Positions 34,249 to 43,233 of a DNA stretch of 45,135 nucleotides are shown one piece after another. The notes beneath the pieces were generated by a model. It was given only the letters and a program-made list of their open reading frames with translations. It was not told the DNA's origin and ran no database searches. The stretch covers positions 1 through 45,135 of the forward strand of contig CANHAH010000007.1 of the NCBI GenBank assembly GCA_947458705.1. Direction: 5' to 3'. This stretch comes from Opitutia bacterium (GTDB taxonomy: Bacteria; Verrucomicrobiota; Verrucomicrobiia; Opitutales; Opitutaceae). A program made the position numbers and the translations under genes. The first letter of the stretch is position 1; each line of letters opens with the position of its first letter.

Positions 34249-35535
34249 ATGGTAGCGCGCCCCACGTTTCGCATGGCAGTGAAGTTTTGGCTCAAACTGG
34301 GGTTGCTCAGCTTCGGCGGACCTGCGGGGCAGATCGCGATGATGCATAGGGAACTCGTGGAGCAGAAAAAGTGGGTCGAGGAATCGCGATTTCTGCACGC
34401 GTTGAATTTCTGTATGCTCTTGCCCGGTCCGGAGGCGACGCAACTGGCGACCTATTGCGGATGGCTCTTGCATGGCTTGCGCGGTGGATTGGTGGCAGGC
34501 GTGTTGTTTGTGTTGCCGGGCGCGCTGGCGATGTGGGGCTTGAGTTGGATTTACGTGAGCTTCGGCTCGGTGCCGGCGGTGGCGGGCGTGCTGCACGGGC
34601 TGAAGGCGGCGGTGTTGGCGATTCTCGCGGTGGCCGTCCTGCGGGTTGGGCGCAAGTCTTTGAAAACGCCGATCGCGTGGGCGCTCGCAGTGACGGCGGG
34701 TGTGGTGCTCGCTTTGGGCCTGGTGCCGTTTCCGGTCGTCGTTCTCGTCGCGCTGGCGGTGGGGTTTTTCGGCGTGCGACGTTGGCCAGATGCGTTTGGG
34801 CAAACATCGACCGCGGGTGCGAGCGAGGCGGCAGAGGCAAACGATGTGACGCAAACGCGCACGGTGCGCGAGACGGTGTGGATCGCTGGTATCGGCTTGG
34901 CGTTGTGGTTTGTACCGGTCGTGGGCGCGGCGTGGCTGCAAGGCGGCGGTGGACTTTACGCCCAGCTCGGTTGGTTTTTTAGCAAGGCGGCGGCGGTGAC
35001 TTTTGGTGGGGCGTACGCGGTGTTGCCCTATGTGGGGCAACAGGCGGTGGAGCATTATTATTGGGTCACTTCACAGCAGATGATGGACGGGTTGGCGCTC
35101 GCGGAGACTACCCCGGGGCCGTTGATTTTGGTGCTGCAATACGTGGGGTTCCTCGCGGGCTGGGCGCAACCTGGTGGGCTGTCGCCTTTGGCTGCGGCGA
35201 CGTGGAGTGCGGCGATGACGACGTGGGTGACCTTTGTGCCGACATTTTTATTTATTCTTGTGGGCGCGCCGTACGTGGAGCGGTGTCGCGGGTGGGCTCC
35301 CTGGCGCGGGGCCTTGGCGGCGGTGTCGGCGGCGGTGGTCGGCGTGATCGCGCAGTTGGCGGTTTGGTTTACGTGGCACGCGCTGTGGCCGCGGGGCATA
35401 AGTGGCGGTGTTGATTTTTGGGTCTTGGGCTTGGGCGTGACGGCGGGGGTGGTGTTGCAGTGGGGCCGCGTTGGCCTCGGCTGGGTCGTGTTGGCGTCTG
35501 GGCTGGCGGGTGCGTTCAGCGCGGTGGGGCTTTGA
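34249..35535 (+). CDS. chrA: Chromate transporter, ChrA family
   Basis: A 428-aa, multi-helix ChrA-type protein made of two CHR domains. The first begins FWLKLGLLSFGGPAGQIAMMHRELVE and has LLPGPEATQLATYCGW. The second has FGGAYAVLPYVGQQAVE and LAETTPGPLILVLQYVGF. About 10-12 transmembrane segments are separated near residue 195 by a short hydrophilic linker. ChrA exports chromate, reducing its toxicity, although many members serve unknown anion substrates. The start is uncertain: the track uses GTG at 34231, and ATG at 34249 is nearer the family start. Single gene between two convergent/divergent neighbours with no regulator chrB. Confidence 0.9.
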   Translation: MVARPTFRMAVKFWLKLGLLSFGGPAGQIAMMHRELVEQKKWVEESRFLHALNFCMLLPGPEATQLATYCGWLLHGLRGGLVAGVLFVLPGALAMWGLSWIYVSFGSVPAVAGVLHGLKAAVLAILAVAVLRVGRKSLKTPIAWALAVTAGVVLALGLVPFPVVVLVALAVGFFGVRRWPDAFGQTSTAGASEAAEANDVTQTRTVRETVWIAGIGLALWFVPVVGAAWLQGGGGLYAQLGWFFSKAAAVTFGGAYAVLPYVGQQAVEHYYWVTSQQMMDGLALAETTPGPLILVLQYVGFLAGWAQPGGLSPLAAATWSAAMTTWVTFVPTFLFILVGAPYVERCRGWAPWRGALAAVSAAVVGVIAQLAVWFTWHALWPRGISGGVDFWVLGLGVTAGVVLQWGRVGLGWVVLASGLAGAFSAVGL

Positions 35536-35622
35536 GAGCGTCGGTTAATACAAGATGCTCATCGGTAAAATGAGATAAATGACTCAGCCGAGTGAGAGTT
35601 TGCGGCGCTAGAGTTGCCCATG

Positions 35623-35651
35623 AAAAAGGGCCGGTCCGTGAGACCGGCCCT
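35623..35651 (-). terminator. Intrinsic terminator of the S46 peptidase gene
   Basis: A perfect 10-bp stem, AGGGCCGGTC with GACCGGCCCT, around a 5-nt loop CGTGA lies about 30 nt past the stop at 35682. Minus-strand transcripts would then read TTTTT, so this is a standard rho-independent terminator. No T-run follows on the plus strand. Confidence 0.8.
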
Positions 35652-35681
35652 GAAGGGCAAAGAAGACGAGGGCGGGCTTGA

Positions 35682-37754
35682 TTAACGGTGGCCTTGGGTC
35701 AGCTCGGAGACTAGGGCCGGTACTTCGTAGACTTTTTTCAACGCTTCCAAGATGCCGGCGCTGTGCACGCTCAGGGCGCGGGATTGTTTGTCGTCGTAGC
35801 CGAAGTCGGCGGAGAGCGATTGGATGTTGCCGTCGAAGATGATGCCGACGAATTCAGCTTTTTGGTTCACGATTGGGCTGCCGGAGTTGCCGCCGATGAT
35901 GTCGTTGGTGCTGACGAAATTGAAGGGCACGTTGAGATCGAGGGCGGATTTTTTCGCGACCCAGCGTGGCGGGAGGTCGAAGGGCGATTTGTTGTCTTGC
36001 TCGGCGCTGCGGGCGTAGAGACCGGCGAGGGTCGTCATGGCGGCGACAGGGGCTCCGTTTTCCTCGTAGCCTTTAACGGTGCCGTAACTGAGGCGCAGCG
36101 TGAAGGTGGCGTCGGGGTAGGTGTTGGCGCCTTCAAGGCCGAAGCGGGCTTTGCCGATGAGGGCTTGGGCTTGTTGTTTAATTTCGGTCTGAGCCTCGAC
36201 GATTTTACGCAGGGCGCGGGCTTCAGTGTCGATGAGGCGGGCGACTTCGATCATGGGGTCGTGGGCTGCGGCGACGACGGCGGCTCCGCCGGTGTAGAGT
36301 TTTTTACGGAAGGCGACGTCGCGCACTTGGGTCGTGTTTATGAGTTCGGCGGCGCGGGCGCGGGGGGATTTGCCGGCGAGTACGGCGAGCACGAGAGGGT
36401 CGTCGGCGCCGAGGTTGGCGGCGAGGTAGGTAAGTGAATCGGCGAGGGAAAGGATTTCGTAATCAGCGTAGATGGGTTTATCGGTGAAGAGCATGAGCTC
36501 GAAGGATTCTCGACGGGCTTCGGCGAATTCGGCGAGGCGTTCGCCGTTGGGCTTGGGTCGTTCGTCACCTGCGCGGAGCAAACGGCGGGCGAGGCTAAAG
36601 GAGTCGGCATTGAAGCCTCCGCCGCCCTCGAGTAAACGTTGGCGGTTAGCGACGAGGGCTATGCTCTTTTGCGCGGCGGCGATGCGCTCGAAGGCCGCGA
36701 GGGCCTCGGCGCCGTTAGGCGAATCGGCCAGCTTCTGTTTTAGGGCTTTTTCGGCGGCGACTTTGGCGCCGAAGAAGGCAGGGTCTTGTAGTGCGGCGAG
36801 ACCGCCGTCGCGGACTTTGCGGGAATTTTGAATACCGAAGAGGTCCTCGCGCGCCCTACGGTTATTTTCTTGGCTACGCGCGCTCCAGGAGCTGAGGAGG
36901 ACTTCGCGACGCTTGAGGGTGGCGAGTTGGTCGGGAAATTGGTTGTCGCGGAGGTAGGCGAGCTCAGGGGTGGTGAGCAGGCGACTGGTGCGGCCCGGGT
37001 GGCCGGAGACGAATACAAGTTCGCTATCCGCGGCACCGCGCGCAGACCATTTTAAGTAGTGGGTGGACTGGACCGGTTGATTATTTTCGTAGACGCGGAA
37101 GAAACAAACATCGAGGTCGTAGCGGGGGAATTCGAAGTTGTCGGGGTCGCCGCCGAAGAAGGCGATCTGTGCCTCGGGGGCGAAGACGAGGCGGATGTCG
37201 GTGTAGCGTTTGAAGCGATAAAGATGGTAAGCGCCGCCTTGGTAGAGGGTGACGACATCGCTGCGTAGACCGGTTTTGTCGCGGGATTCTTTTTCAACTT
37301 CTGCGATGATTTTACGGCGTGCTAGGGCGGCTTCGGCACCGCTGAGGGTGACAGAAACGGCGGCGTTAATGCGGGCGGTGACGTCTTCGATGGATTGCAG
37401 TACGTTTACTTCGAGGTCGTTACACTTGATCTCTTCAGATGCAGTTTTGGCGTAAAAGCCGTCGCGGAGGTAGTTGTGCTCTTGGGAACCCATTTTTTGG
37501 AGGGAGTCGGCACCAACGTGATGGTTGGTAATAACCAGGCCGTCGCCGGAGACGAATGAGGCGGAGCCGCCGCTATTGAAGCGTACTGAGGAGAGGCGCA
37601 CGTGATCGAGCCAAGCATCGGTGAGCTCGAAGCCGTATTTGGCTTTAATCTGGGCGCGGGGCGGGGCGGAATAGAGCCACATGCCTTCATCGGCGAGGGC
37701 GGCGGTGCCGACGCATAGCGCGGCAAGGGTGACTAAGAGTGAACGGAGTTTCAT
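35682..37754 (-). CDS. S46 family dipeptidyl-peptidase (DPP7-like)
   Basis: A 690-aa periplasmic peptidase. The track's extra 86 N-terminal residues are read-through; ATG at 37752-37754 starts a signal peptide (MKLRSLLVTLAALCVGTAALADEG). A chymotrypsin-like fold carries the triad: His78/79 in ITNHHVGAD, Asp in RYDLDVCFFRVY, and Ser in GGNSGSPIVN. A helical domain lies between the halves. S46 enzymes cut dipeptides from N-termini. Eighteen residues after the Ser is Gly, in FDGN; this is the position that is Gly in DPP7 (hydrophobic P1) and Arg in DPP11 (acidic P1), so DPP7-like specificity is likely. A strong terminator follows; sufS lies 73 bp upstream. Confidence 0.9.
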   Translation of the reverse strand: MKLRSLLVTLAALCVGTAALADEGMWLYSAPPRAQIKAKYGFELTDAWLDHVRLSSVRFNSGGSASFVSGDGLVITNHHVGADSLQKMGSQEHNYLRDGFYAKTASEEIKCNDLEVNVLQSIEDVTARINAAVSVTLSGAEAALARRKIIAEVEKESRDKTGLRSDVVTLYQGGAYHLYRFKRYTDIRLVFAPEAQIAFFGGDPDNFEFPRYDLDVCFFRVYENNQPVQSTHYLKWSARGAADSELVFVSGHPGRTSRLLTTPELAYLRDNQFPDQLATLKRREVLLSSWSARSQENNRRAREDLFGIQNSRKVRDGGLAALQDPAFFGAKVAAEKALKQKLADSPNGAEALAAFERIAAAQKSIALVANRQRLLEGGGGFNADSFSLARRLLRAGDERPKPNGERLAEFAEARRESFELMLFTDKPIYADYEILSLADSLTYLAANLGADDPLVLAVLAGKSPRARAAELINTTQVRDVAFRKKLYTGGAAVVAAAHDPMIEVARLIDTEARALRKIVEAQTEIKQQAQALIGKARFGLEGANTYPDATFTLRLSYGTVKGYEENGAPVAAMTTLAGLYARSAEQDNKSPFDLPPRWVAKKSALDLNVPFNFVSTNDIIGGNSGSPIVNQKAEFVGIIFDGNIQSLSADFGYDDKQSRALSVHSAGILEALKKVYEVPALVSELTQGHR

Positions 37755-37827
37755 AGGGTAAAATCCAAAACTAAAACGGCAGCGGGAGGCGAGCCGGAAG
37801 GGACAGTCTAGAGGAAAGACATCGGGT

Positions 37828-39063
37828 TTAACCGACGAAAAATTTTTGGATGCGGTAGAGGCTCGAGACGAGCACATCGATCTCGGCTGCGGTGTTGTAC
37901 AGATAGAAACTTGCTCGCGTGGTGCTGGTGAGGCCGAGCTTACGCATGAGCGGCTGGTTGCAGTGATGGCCGCCGCGAAGCGCGAGGCCGTCTTCATCGG
38001 CAAACGTGACAACGTCGTGGGCGTGGACTTCGGCGAAGGCGAAGCTCACAAGTCCGCCTCGAGGCTGGCCGGCGCGTGGACCTATGATGCGTATGCCCGG
38101 GATGACGGAGAGTTTTTCCATCGCGATCTGCGCTAGTTGGTGATCGTGCTCGGCGATGGCATCGCGGCCGATCTCATCAAGGTAATCGCAGGCCGCGCCA
38201 AGAGCAATGGCATCAGCGATGTTGGGCGTGCCGGCTTCGTGACGTTCGGGAGATGGTTTCCACGTCGCGCCCTCGTAGGTGACACTGACGACCATGCCGC
38301 CGCCAGTTTCGTCGGGGGCGAGTTGATCGAGTAATGCGCGCCGACCGTAAAGCACGCCGATACCCGTTGGGCCGCACATCTTGTGGCCGGAGAAAGCGAG
38401 AAAATCGCAACCGAGGGCCTGTACGTCGATGCGGGTGTGACCGATGGATTGAGCGGCGTCTATAACTGAGACGGCACCGATCGCGCGGGCGCGAGCGCAG
38501 AGGCGCGCGGCGTCGTTGATGGTGCCGAGCGTATTGGAGATTTGGGTGAATGCCAGGAGCTTCACTGCGGGTGTGAGCAACGTATCGAGCGCAGCATAAT
38601 CTAGTCCGCCCTCGGCATCGGCGCCGAGCACAGGAATGTAGCGGACCGTGGCGCCGACGGCGCGGGCGGCTTGTTGCCACGGTACTAAGTTGGAGTGGTG
38701 CTCCATCTCGGTGGTGAGGATAACGTCGCCGGCTTTGAGGTGCGCGCGTACCCAGCCATGCGCGATAATATTAATACTTTCGGTCGTGCCGCGCGTGAAA
38801 ATAATTTCTGCGGGGTCGGCGGCGTGGATGAATTTAGCTACTCGCGCGCGCGCGCCCTCGTAGGCGTCGGTGGCTCGCATGGAGAGAGAGTGGAGGCCGC
38901 GGTGGACGTTGGAGTTGTCGCGCTCGTAATAGTGGACCAGAGCGTCGATCACGCGGCGCGGTTTTTGCGACGTGGCACCGTTGTCGAGGTAGACGAGGGG
39001 CTTGCCGTTGACCTGTTGGTGCAGGATCGGGAAATCAGCGCGGGTGCGGGCTAGGTCGAACAT
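37828..39063 (-). CDS. sufS: Cysteine desulfurase SufS
   Basis: The 411-aa group II cysteine desulfurase begins RADFPILHQQVNGKPLVYLDNGATSQKP. Lys228 in FSGHKMCGPTGIG binds PLP and Cys368 in RGGHHCNQPLM carries the persulfide. The VHRGLHSLSMRATDAYEGAR segment is also typical of SufS. It takes sulfur from L-cysteine and delivers it to SufU for iron-sulfur cluster assembly. The sufU gene is 28 bp upstream, so they form a pair; sufB, sufC and sufD are not in the window. The neighbouring fumarase and other Fe-S proteins would be clients. Confidence 0.95.
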   Translation of the reverse strand: MFDLARTRADFPILHQQVNGKPLVYLDNGATSQKPRRVIDALVHYYERDNSNVHRGLHSLSMRATDAYEGARARVAKFIHAADPAEIIFTRGTTESINIIAHGWVRAHLKAGDVILTTEMEHHSNLVPWQQAARAVGATVRYIPVLGADAEGGLDYAALDTLLTPAVKLLAFTQISNTLGTINDAARLCARARAIGAVSVIDAAQSIGHTRIDVQALGCDFLAFSGHKMCGPTGIGVLYGRRALLDQLAPDETGGGMVVSVTYEGATWKPSPERHEAGTPNIADAIALGAACDYLDEIGRDAIAEHDHQLAQIAMEKLSVIPGIRIIGPRAGQPRGGLVSFAFAEVHAHDVVTFADEDGLALRGGHHCNQPLMRKLGLTSTTRASFYLYNTAAEIDVLVSSLYRIQKFFVG

Positions 39064-39091
39064 AGTGCGGGCGGCGGAAAAGGAAAACGGC

Positions 39092-39547
39092 TTAATCTTT
39101 ATGCGTCTCGGTGGTGGCCGGAAGCGGGTCGCCTTTGAGGGCGTTAAGAGCTGCGTGCCAACCCAGCGTGGCGCACTTGATGCGGGCTGGGAACGTATGA
39201 ACGCCGGCGAACGCGGCGAGGTCGCTGATCTCGGCGGGCGCTTCGCCGGTGGTGACTATGTGGTGGAATTCGTCGTAAAGCTTTTGGGCTTCGGCAGCGG
39301 TCTTGCCCTTTAGTTGCGTCGTCATGAGCGAGGCGCTGGCCTGTGAAATGGCGCAACCGGATCCATCGAAGGTAATTTCCGCGATGCGGTCGCCATCGAG
39401 GCGCAAATGCACGCTGCATTCATCGCCGCAGGAAGGGTTATTGCCGTGGGCGACGCGGTTTGCGGTCGGGAGTTTGCCGCGGTTGCGGGGGCGGCGGTTG
39501 TGGTCTAGGATGACCTGTTGATAAAGTTCGGAGAGATCGGCGGACAT
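39092..39547 (-). CDS. sufU: Fe-S assembly sulfur acceptor SufU
   Basis: A 151-aa IscU-fold protein of the SufU type: Cys40 and Asp42 in NPSCGDEC, Cys65 in GSGCAISQAS, and Cys125 in RIKCATLGW, the zinc and sulfur-transfer ligands. It accepts persulfide sulfur from SufS. The track begins at 39685 with 46 residues that overlap the divergent hutI promoter; ATG at 39545-39547 gives the standard N-terminus MSADLSELYQQVILDHNRRP. The insertion between Cys65 and Cys125 separates it from IscU. 93 bp divides its start from the hutI-like start. Confidence 0.95.
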   Translation of the reverse strand: MSADLSELYQQVILDHNRRPRNRGKLPTANRVAHGNNPSCGDECSVHLRLDGDRIAEITFDGSGCAISQASASLMTTQLKGKTAAEAQKLYDEFHHIVTTGEAPAEISDLAAFAGVHTFPARIKCATLGWHAALNALKGDPLPATTETHKD

Positions 39548-39640
39548 GGCGGCAGGATTGAAACTAGGTGATGGTTGGGCGTAATTGGCAACTGTGGCGT
39601 GCGGCTTGCAGGCGCAGGCATTACCGTAAAGATTCGCGCC

Positions 39641-40882
39641 ATGAGTCTTTTGATCCGGCACGCTCGCGTCCTTACCCTCGCTCAACCCGATGGGGCCGCT
39701 GTGACGACGTTGCTCGGCGGGCGCAAGGCTCGGCGCGGTCCAGCGCTCAAGGAACTCGGCGTGATTGCGCGCGGCGATGTGCTCGTAGTGGACGGGAAAA
39801 TCGCGGCCGTAGGACCGGAGTTACCCGTATCGGCGGATGCCGAAGTGATTGAGGCGGACGGGCGCGTCTTGATGCCCGGTTTCGTCGATTGTCATACGCA
39901 CGCCTGCTGGGCGGGCGACCGCCTCGCTGACTGGGAACAGGAATTGAGCGGGGTCGCGTCGGCAGAGATTTTAAAAAAAGGCGGCGGCATCCAAGCGACT
40001 GTGCGCGCCGTGCGAGAGGCGACGCGGAAACAACTCGCGGCGAGTTTGCGCGTTCGCCTCGACGCGATGCTGCGCGGTGGCACCACAACGATGGAAGTAA
40101 AGAGCGGCTACGGGCTGAGCATCGAAGGTGAGACGAAGATGCTGCACGCCATCGCTCGTGCGGCGCAGGAATTCGCTGGCACCGTCGTGCCCACGGCCCT
40201 ACTTGGGCAAGCTCTGGAAGGTGACGCGCCGGCTTTCACGCGTATGGTCGTGCGTGAGCTGTTGCCGGCGGTGTGGCACGAATTTCCTGGGATTGCGGTC
40301 GAAGCCGTGAGCGCGGCGGATGCGTGGCCAGTGGAGGCGTGCGTGCGTCTGTTTGAGCGCGCGGGCAAACATGGGTTGCCGCTGCGCGTGAGTGCGGACG
40401 CGACGATGTCGACGGGAATGGTGCCCGAGGCTTTGCGTCTGCATCTTCGCAGCGTGGATCATTTAGAAAATGCCTCAAAGGCGGACCTCGTGACGTTGGC
40501 GGCGAGCGACACTTTTGGCGTGTTCACGCCGGCGGCGAGTTTTCATAGCAAAGGTCGGTACGCGCGCGCCGGAGCTTTTGCGGACAGTGGTGGATTACTT
40601 GCGCTCGCGAGCGATTACGGTGTAGCCTCGGCACCGACGCACTCGATGCCCTTCGTCATTGCGTTGGCGGTGCGTTACGCGGGGCTGACGCCAGCTGAGG
40701 CGATTACCGCTACTACCGTGAACGCGGCGGCGGTGCTTGGGTTGAGCGATCGCGGCACGATCGAAGTTGGACAACGCGCCGATTTGATTATGTTGCGGCA
40801 CCGTGACGAACGCCTTTTGGCGCACGAAGTAGGTGGGAACCCCGTGGAGCTCGTAGTTGCGGGTGGCGCTCGCGTGGTTTAA
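39641..40882 (+). CDS. hutI: Imidazolonepropionase-like amidohydrolase (HutI family)
   Basis: A 413-aa amidohydrolase. Family traits are FVDCHTHACWAGDRLADWEQ (the HxH metal site and GDR), SAEILKKGGGIQATVRAVREATR, TTTMEVKSGYGLSIEGETKML, and the C-terminal GLTPAEAITATTVNAAAVLGLSDRGTIEVGQRADLIML. HutI opens the imidazolone ring in histidine breakdown. At the site where HutI usually has ATDxNPGSS, this protein has ASDYGVASAP, keeping the metal Asp but changing the next residues. hutH, hutU and hutG are absent here, so histidine breakdown is not established and another cyclic amide is possible. ATG at 39641 is preferred over the track start. AraC regulator follows by 24 bp. Confidence 0.75.
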   Translation: MSLLIRHARVLTLAQPDGAAVTTLLGGRKARRGPALKELGVIARGDVLVVDGKIAAVGPELPVSADAEVIEADGRVLMPGFVDCHTHACWAGDRLADWEQELSGVASAEILKKGGGIQATVRAVREATRKQLAASLRVRLDAMLRGGTTTMEVKSGYGLSIEGETKMLHAIARAAQEFAGTVVPTALLGQALEGDAPAFTRMVVRELLPAVWHEFPGIAVEAVSAADAWPVEACVRLFERAGKHGLPLRVSADATMSTGMVPEALRLHLRSVDHLENASKADLVTLAASDTFGVFTPAASFHSKGRYARAGAFADSGGLLALASDYGVASAPTHSMPFVIALAVRYAGLTPAEAITATTVNAAAVLGLSDRGTIEVGQRADLIMLRHRDERLLAHEVGGNPVELVVAGGARVV

Positions 40883-40906
40883 GTACACTGCGCCGCGTCG
40901 GGTGAC

Positions 40907-41860
40907 GTGGAAGAAAGTTTTGCAGACGTCGGTGCAGGTCGTTTCCATGGTCGCGTGTCGCTCACGGTATTTCTAGGTCGCGAATTAATTTCCGCTTTGG
41001 GCGGGTTGGGAACGGCGCAGGTGCTCGGCCCGTGGCCCGGCGCGCGGCCAGCGGAGCGCCGACCGCATATGAAGTTTATTCCAGCGCTTTACGGGGAAGA
41101 TCACGCGCACGAACACGCGGAGCTTTGCCTCCTGTTGGCCGGACGGTGCCGGTTTAGTTTTGAACGCGCTGGTTGCGGATTGGAGCCAGGTGATCTGGTA
41201 ATTTGTCCCGCAGGCACGGCGCACGCCGAGGCATTTGGGCGGCCTGGCGTGGGCTATCGGCTCGTATGGTGGAGTTTACACGCAGGCGAACCGAGTCTGC
41301 ACGCGACGCGTTACTCCAAACGTGGCGGTTTCGAAGTAGAACATCGCATGAGCTTGGCGGCGTTACCGGCGGAGGCCCGTGGGCGTTTGACGGTATTGCG
41401 CACCATGGCGAGCGCGGGACGCACGCCTGACGTGGATGCGCTGCGCGAGGCGATGCTCACGGTGACACTCGCGTTGTATCGCCGCGTACTCGACGGCGGC
41501 GAGGCGCAGCACGATACGCGCGCTCAACTCGTTGGTAGAGCAGTGGATTATGTGCAGGCGAACGCCGCGCGGCCGCTGGCTCTGGAAGATGTGGCACGGG
41601 CGGTGCACGTGTCGCCTAATTATCTGACGGGACTTTTTCGCGCAAAGACGGGCACTCCGCTTGGGCGATTTATTTTGGGTGAGCGAATCGCTTTGGCGCA
41701 GCAACGCCTCGGGAGTGCCGGTGCGAGCGTTAAGGCCGTCGCGCTCGGATTGGGCTTTGCTGATCCCTTTGCGTTTAGCCGCGCGTTTAAGCGGGTGACG
41801 GGACAGACGCCGCGGGCGGCGCTGGCGGCACGGAGCGGAAGTTTGGCCATGGCTTCGTAA
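40907..41860 (+). CDS. AraC-family transcriptional regulator
   Basis: A 317-aa regulator. An N-terminal cupin (about residues 50-130, HAHEHAELCLLLAGRCRFSFERAGCGLEPGDLVICPAG) binds an effector, and the C-terminal AraC/XylS domain (about 210-305) has two helix-turn-helix motifs: ALEDVARAVHVSPNYLTGLFRAKTG and SVKAVALGLGFADPFAFSRAFKRVTGQTP. The start is a GTG at 40907; I saw no better ATG. It lies 47 bp before the DegT aminotransferase and on the same strand, so it probably controls that downstream pair, or the hutI-like gene upstream. Confidence 0.9.
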   Translation: MEESFADVGAGRFHGRVSLTVFLGRELISALGGLGTAQVLGPWPGARPAERRPHMKFIPALYGEDHAHEHAELCLLLAGRCRFSFERAGCGLEPGDLVICPAGTAHAEAFGRPGVGYRLVWWSLHAGEPSLHATRYSKRGGFEVEHRMSLAALPAEARGRLTVLRTMASAGRTPDVDALREAMLTVTLALYRRVLDGGEAQHDTRAQLVGRAVDYVQANAARPLALEDVARAVHVSPNYLTGLFRAKTGTPLGRFILGERIALAQQRLGSAGASVKAVALGLGFADPFAFSRAFKRVTGQTPRAALAARSGSLAMAS

Positions 41861-41907
41861 GTGCGGCTATTCCCGCGGAGGGAGCGACGTGGTAGATTGA
41901 TTACTTT

Positions 41908-43233
41908 ATGAGCACACATTCTTCATCCTTGGCGTCGAAATTGGCCCTGCTTGGCGGCACGCCAGTGGGCGATGTGGTGTACTCGAAGTTCCCTGTATTT
42001 TCGGAGCGAGCGATTGAGCGTGTTGGCGAAGTCTTGCGCGCGGGCAAGGCCGTTGGACTCGGGCGGTTTCATTCTCCGGAAATCGCAGAGGCCGAAGAAA
42101 CGATCTCGCGTTATCACGGCGGACGTCGGGTGTTGGCGTGCAGCTCGGGCCACGCGGCGTTGCAGGCGGCGCTGGCGGGTTTGGAAATTTGCTCGGGCGA
42201 TGAAGTGATCACGACGCCTTACACGTGGGGCGCGTCGACCTCTTGTATTCTGCATCAGAATGCGATTCCAATCTTTGTGGATGTGGAGCGCGACACCGGC
42301 TTGATCGATCCGGTAGCGGTGGAGGCGGCGATCACGCCGCGAACGAAGGCGATTCTAGCGGTGCATATTTTCGGGCAACCCGCGAACTTGCGCCGCTTAC
42401 GCGAAATCGCCGACCGCCGCGGTTTGAAACTCATCGAAGACGGCAGCCAAGCGCACGGCGCGGAGATCGACGGCTTGCGCGTGGGCAACGTCGGCGATGC
42501 CGCAGGATTTTCCTGCATGGGCGGTAAAGTACTGCCGACGACGGAGGCGGGTTATCTCGTCACGCCGGACGAATCCGTTTTTTGGAAAGGTGCGATGATC
42601 GGACAACACATGGGACGCTCGCCGGAAAAAGATTTTCCGGATGCGCTACGACCTTGGGTGGATTCGCTCGTGTACACGTATCGCGTGACTCCGTTAAATG
42701 CAGTGTTACTCACGGAACAATTTGGACGAATCGACGGCTGGATCGCTGAGCGTCGCCGGCACGCGGAGCTATTACGGAGTAAAATAGCCGCGGCGAAATT
42801 TTTGCGGATGCCTGACTACGCGGTGGGCGTGAAGCCGGTGTATCATCTGCTCACAATGAATTTTGATCCCGTGGCGGCGGGTGTGTCGCGCAACACCTTC
42901 GCGGCGGCGATGAAGGCGGAAGGCATGATGGCCTTTGGTTATGTGCCGTCGCCAATCCCGGATTGGGCGCGGCTACACTGGCAGGATTACCGTGGCCCGA
43001 GGGTCTCCTGGCTCGCGGCGCTTGAGCGCTCGGGCGTGGATTATCGAGGGATGGCGTTGCCGCAGTGTCGTTGGCGCGTGGCCAACTCGATCGAGACGCG
43101 TTTTGACTTCGTTGATCCCAACGAAGAAATGGTGAGCCGTATGGCCGAGATTATTTTGAAAGTAGAAGCAAACATCGGGGCGCTGCGCGATCACGAGCGC
43201 ACGGCGGGACCGACCGCGCCGGCGCGACGCTGA
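41908..43233 (+). CDS. DegT/DnrJ/EryC1/StrS-family aminotransferase
   Basis: The 441-aa protein is a fold-type I PLP enzyme: SGHAALQAALAGL (phosphate-binding), DEVITTPYTWGASTSCILHQNAIPIFVDVE, EDGSQAHGAEIDG, and probable PLP lysine Lys207 in MGGKVLPTTEAGYLVT. Typical members transfer an amine to a keto-sugar or scyllo-inosose; this one ends the usual motif TTGEGG as TTEAG. Start and stop flank it tightly: the stop shares one base with the next start (TGATG at 43231-43235), coupling it to the ceramidase-like gene. Substrate unknown; an amino sugar or aminocyclitol is inferred only from family. Confidence 0.88.
   Translation: MSTHSSSLASKLALLGGTPVGDVVYSKFPVFSERAIERVGEVLRAGKAVGLGRFHSPEIAEAEETISRYHGGRRVLACSSGHAALQAALAGLEICSGDEVITTPYTWGASTSCILHQNAIPIFVDVERDTGLIDPVAVEAAITPRTKAILAVHIFGQPANLRRLREIADRRGLKLIEDGSQAHGAEIDGLRVGNVGDAAGFSCMGGKVLPTTEAGYLVTPDESVFWKGAMIGQHMGRSPEKDFPDALRPWVDSLVYTYRVTPLNAVLLTEQFGRIDGWIAERRRHAELLRSKIAAAKFLRMPDYAVGVKPVYHLLTMNFDPVAAGVSRNTFAAAMKAEGMMAFGYVPSPIPDWARLHWQDYRGPRVSWLAALERSGVDYRGMALPQCRWRVANSIETRFDFVDPNEEMVSRMAEIILKVEANIGALRDHERTAGPTAPARR

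Noticed and set aside
34189-35055. 288-codon minus-strand ORF opposite chrA
   Set aside because: The composition (Arg, His, Gln, Pro) is what the reverse frame of a GC-rich membrane gene gives, while the plus strand encodes an intact ChrA.
35559-35581. TGAGATAAAT near 35570 as a third copy of the 53-bp repeat
   Set aside because: Only about 10 bases match copy 1, and the hairpin and lead are absent.
37755-38012. 86-residue N-terminal extension of the S46 peptidase
   Set aside because: It overlaps the end of sufS, is Ser/Arg-rich without family similarity, and the ATG at 37754 is followed directly by a signal peptide.
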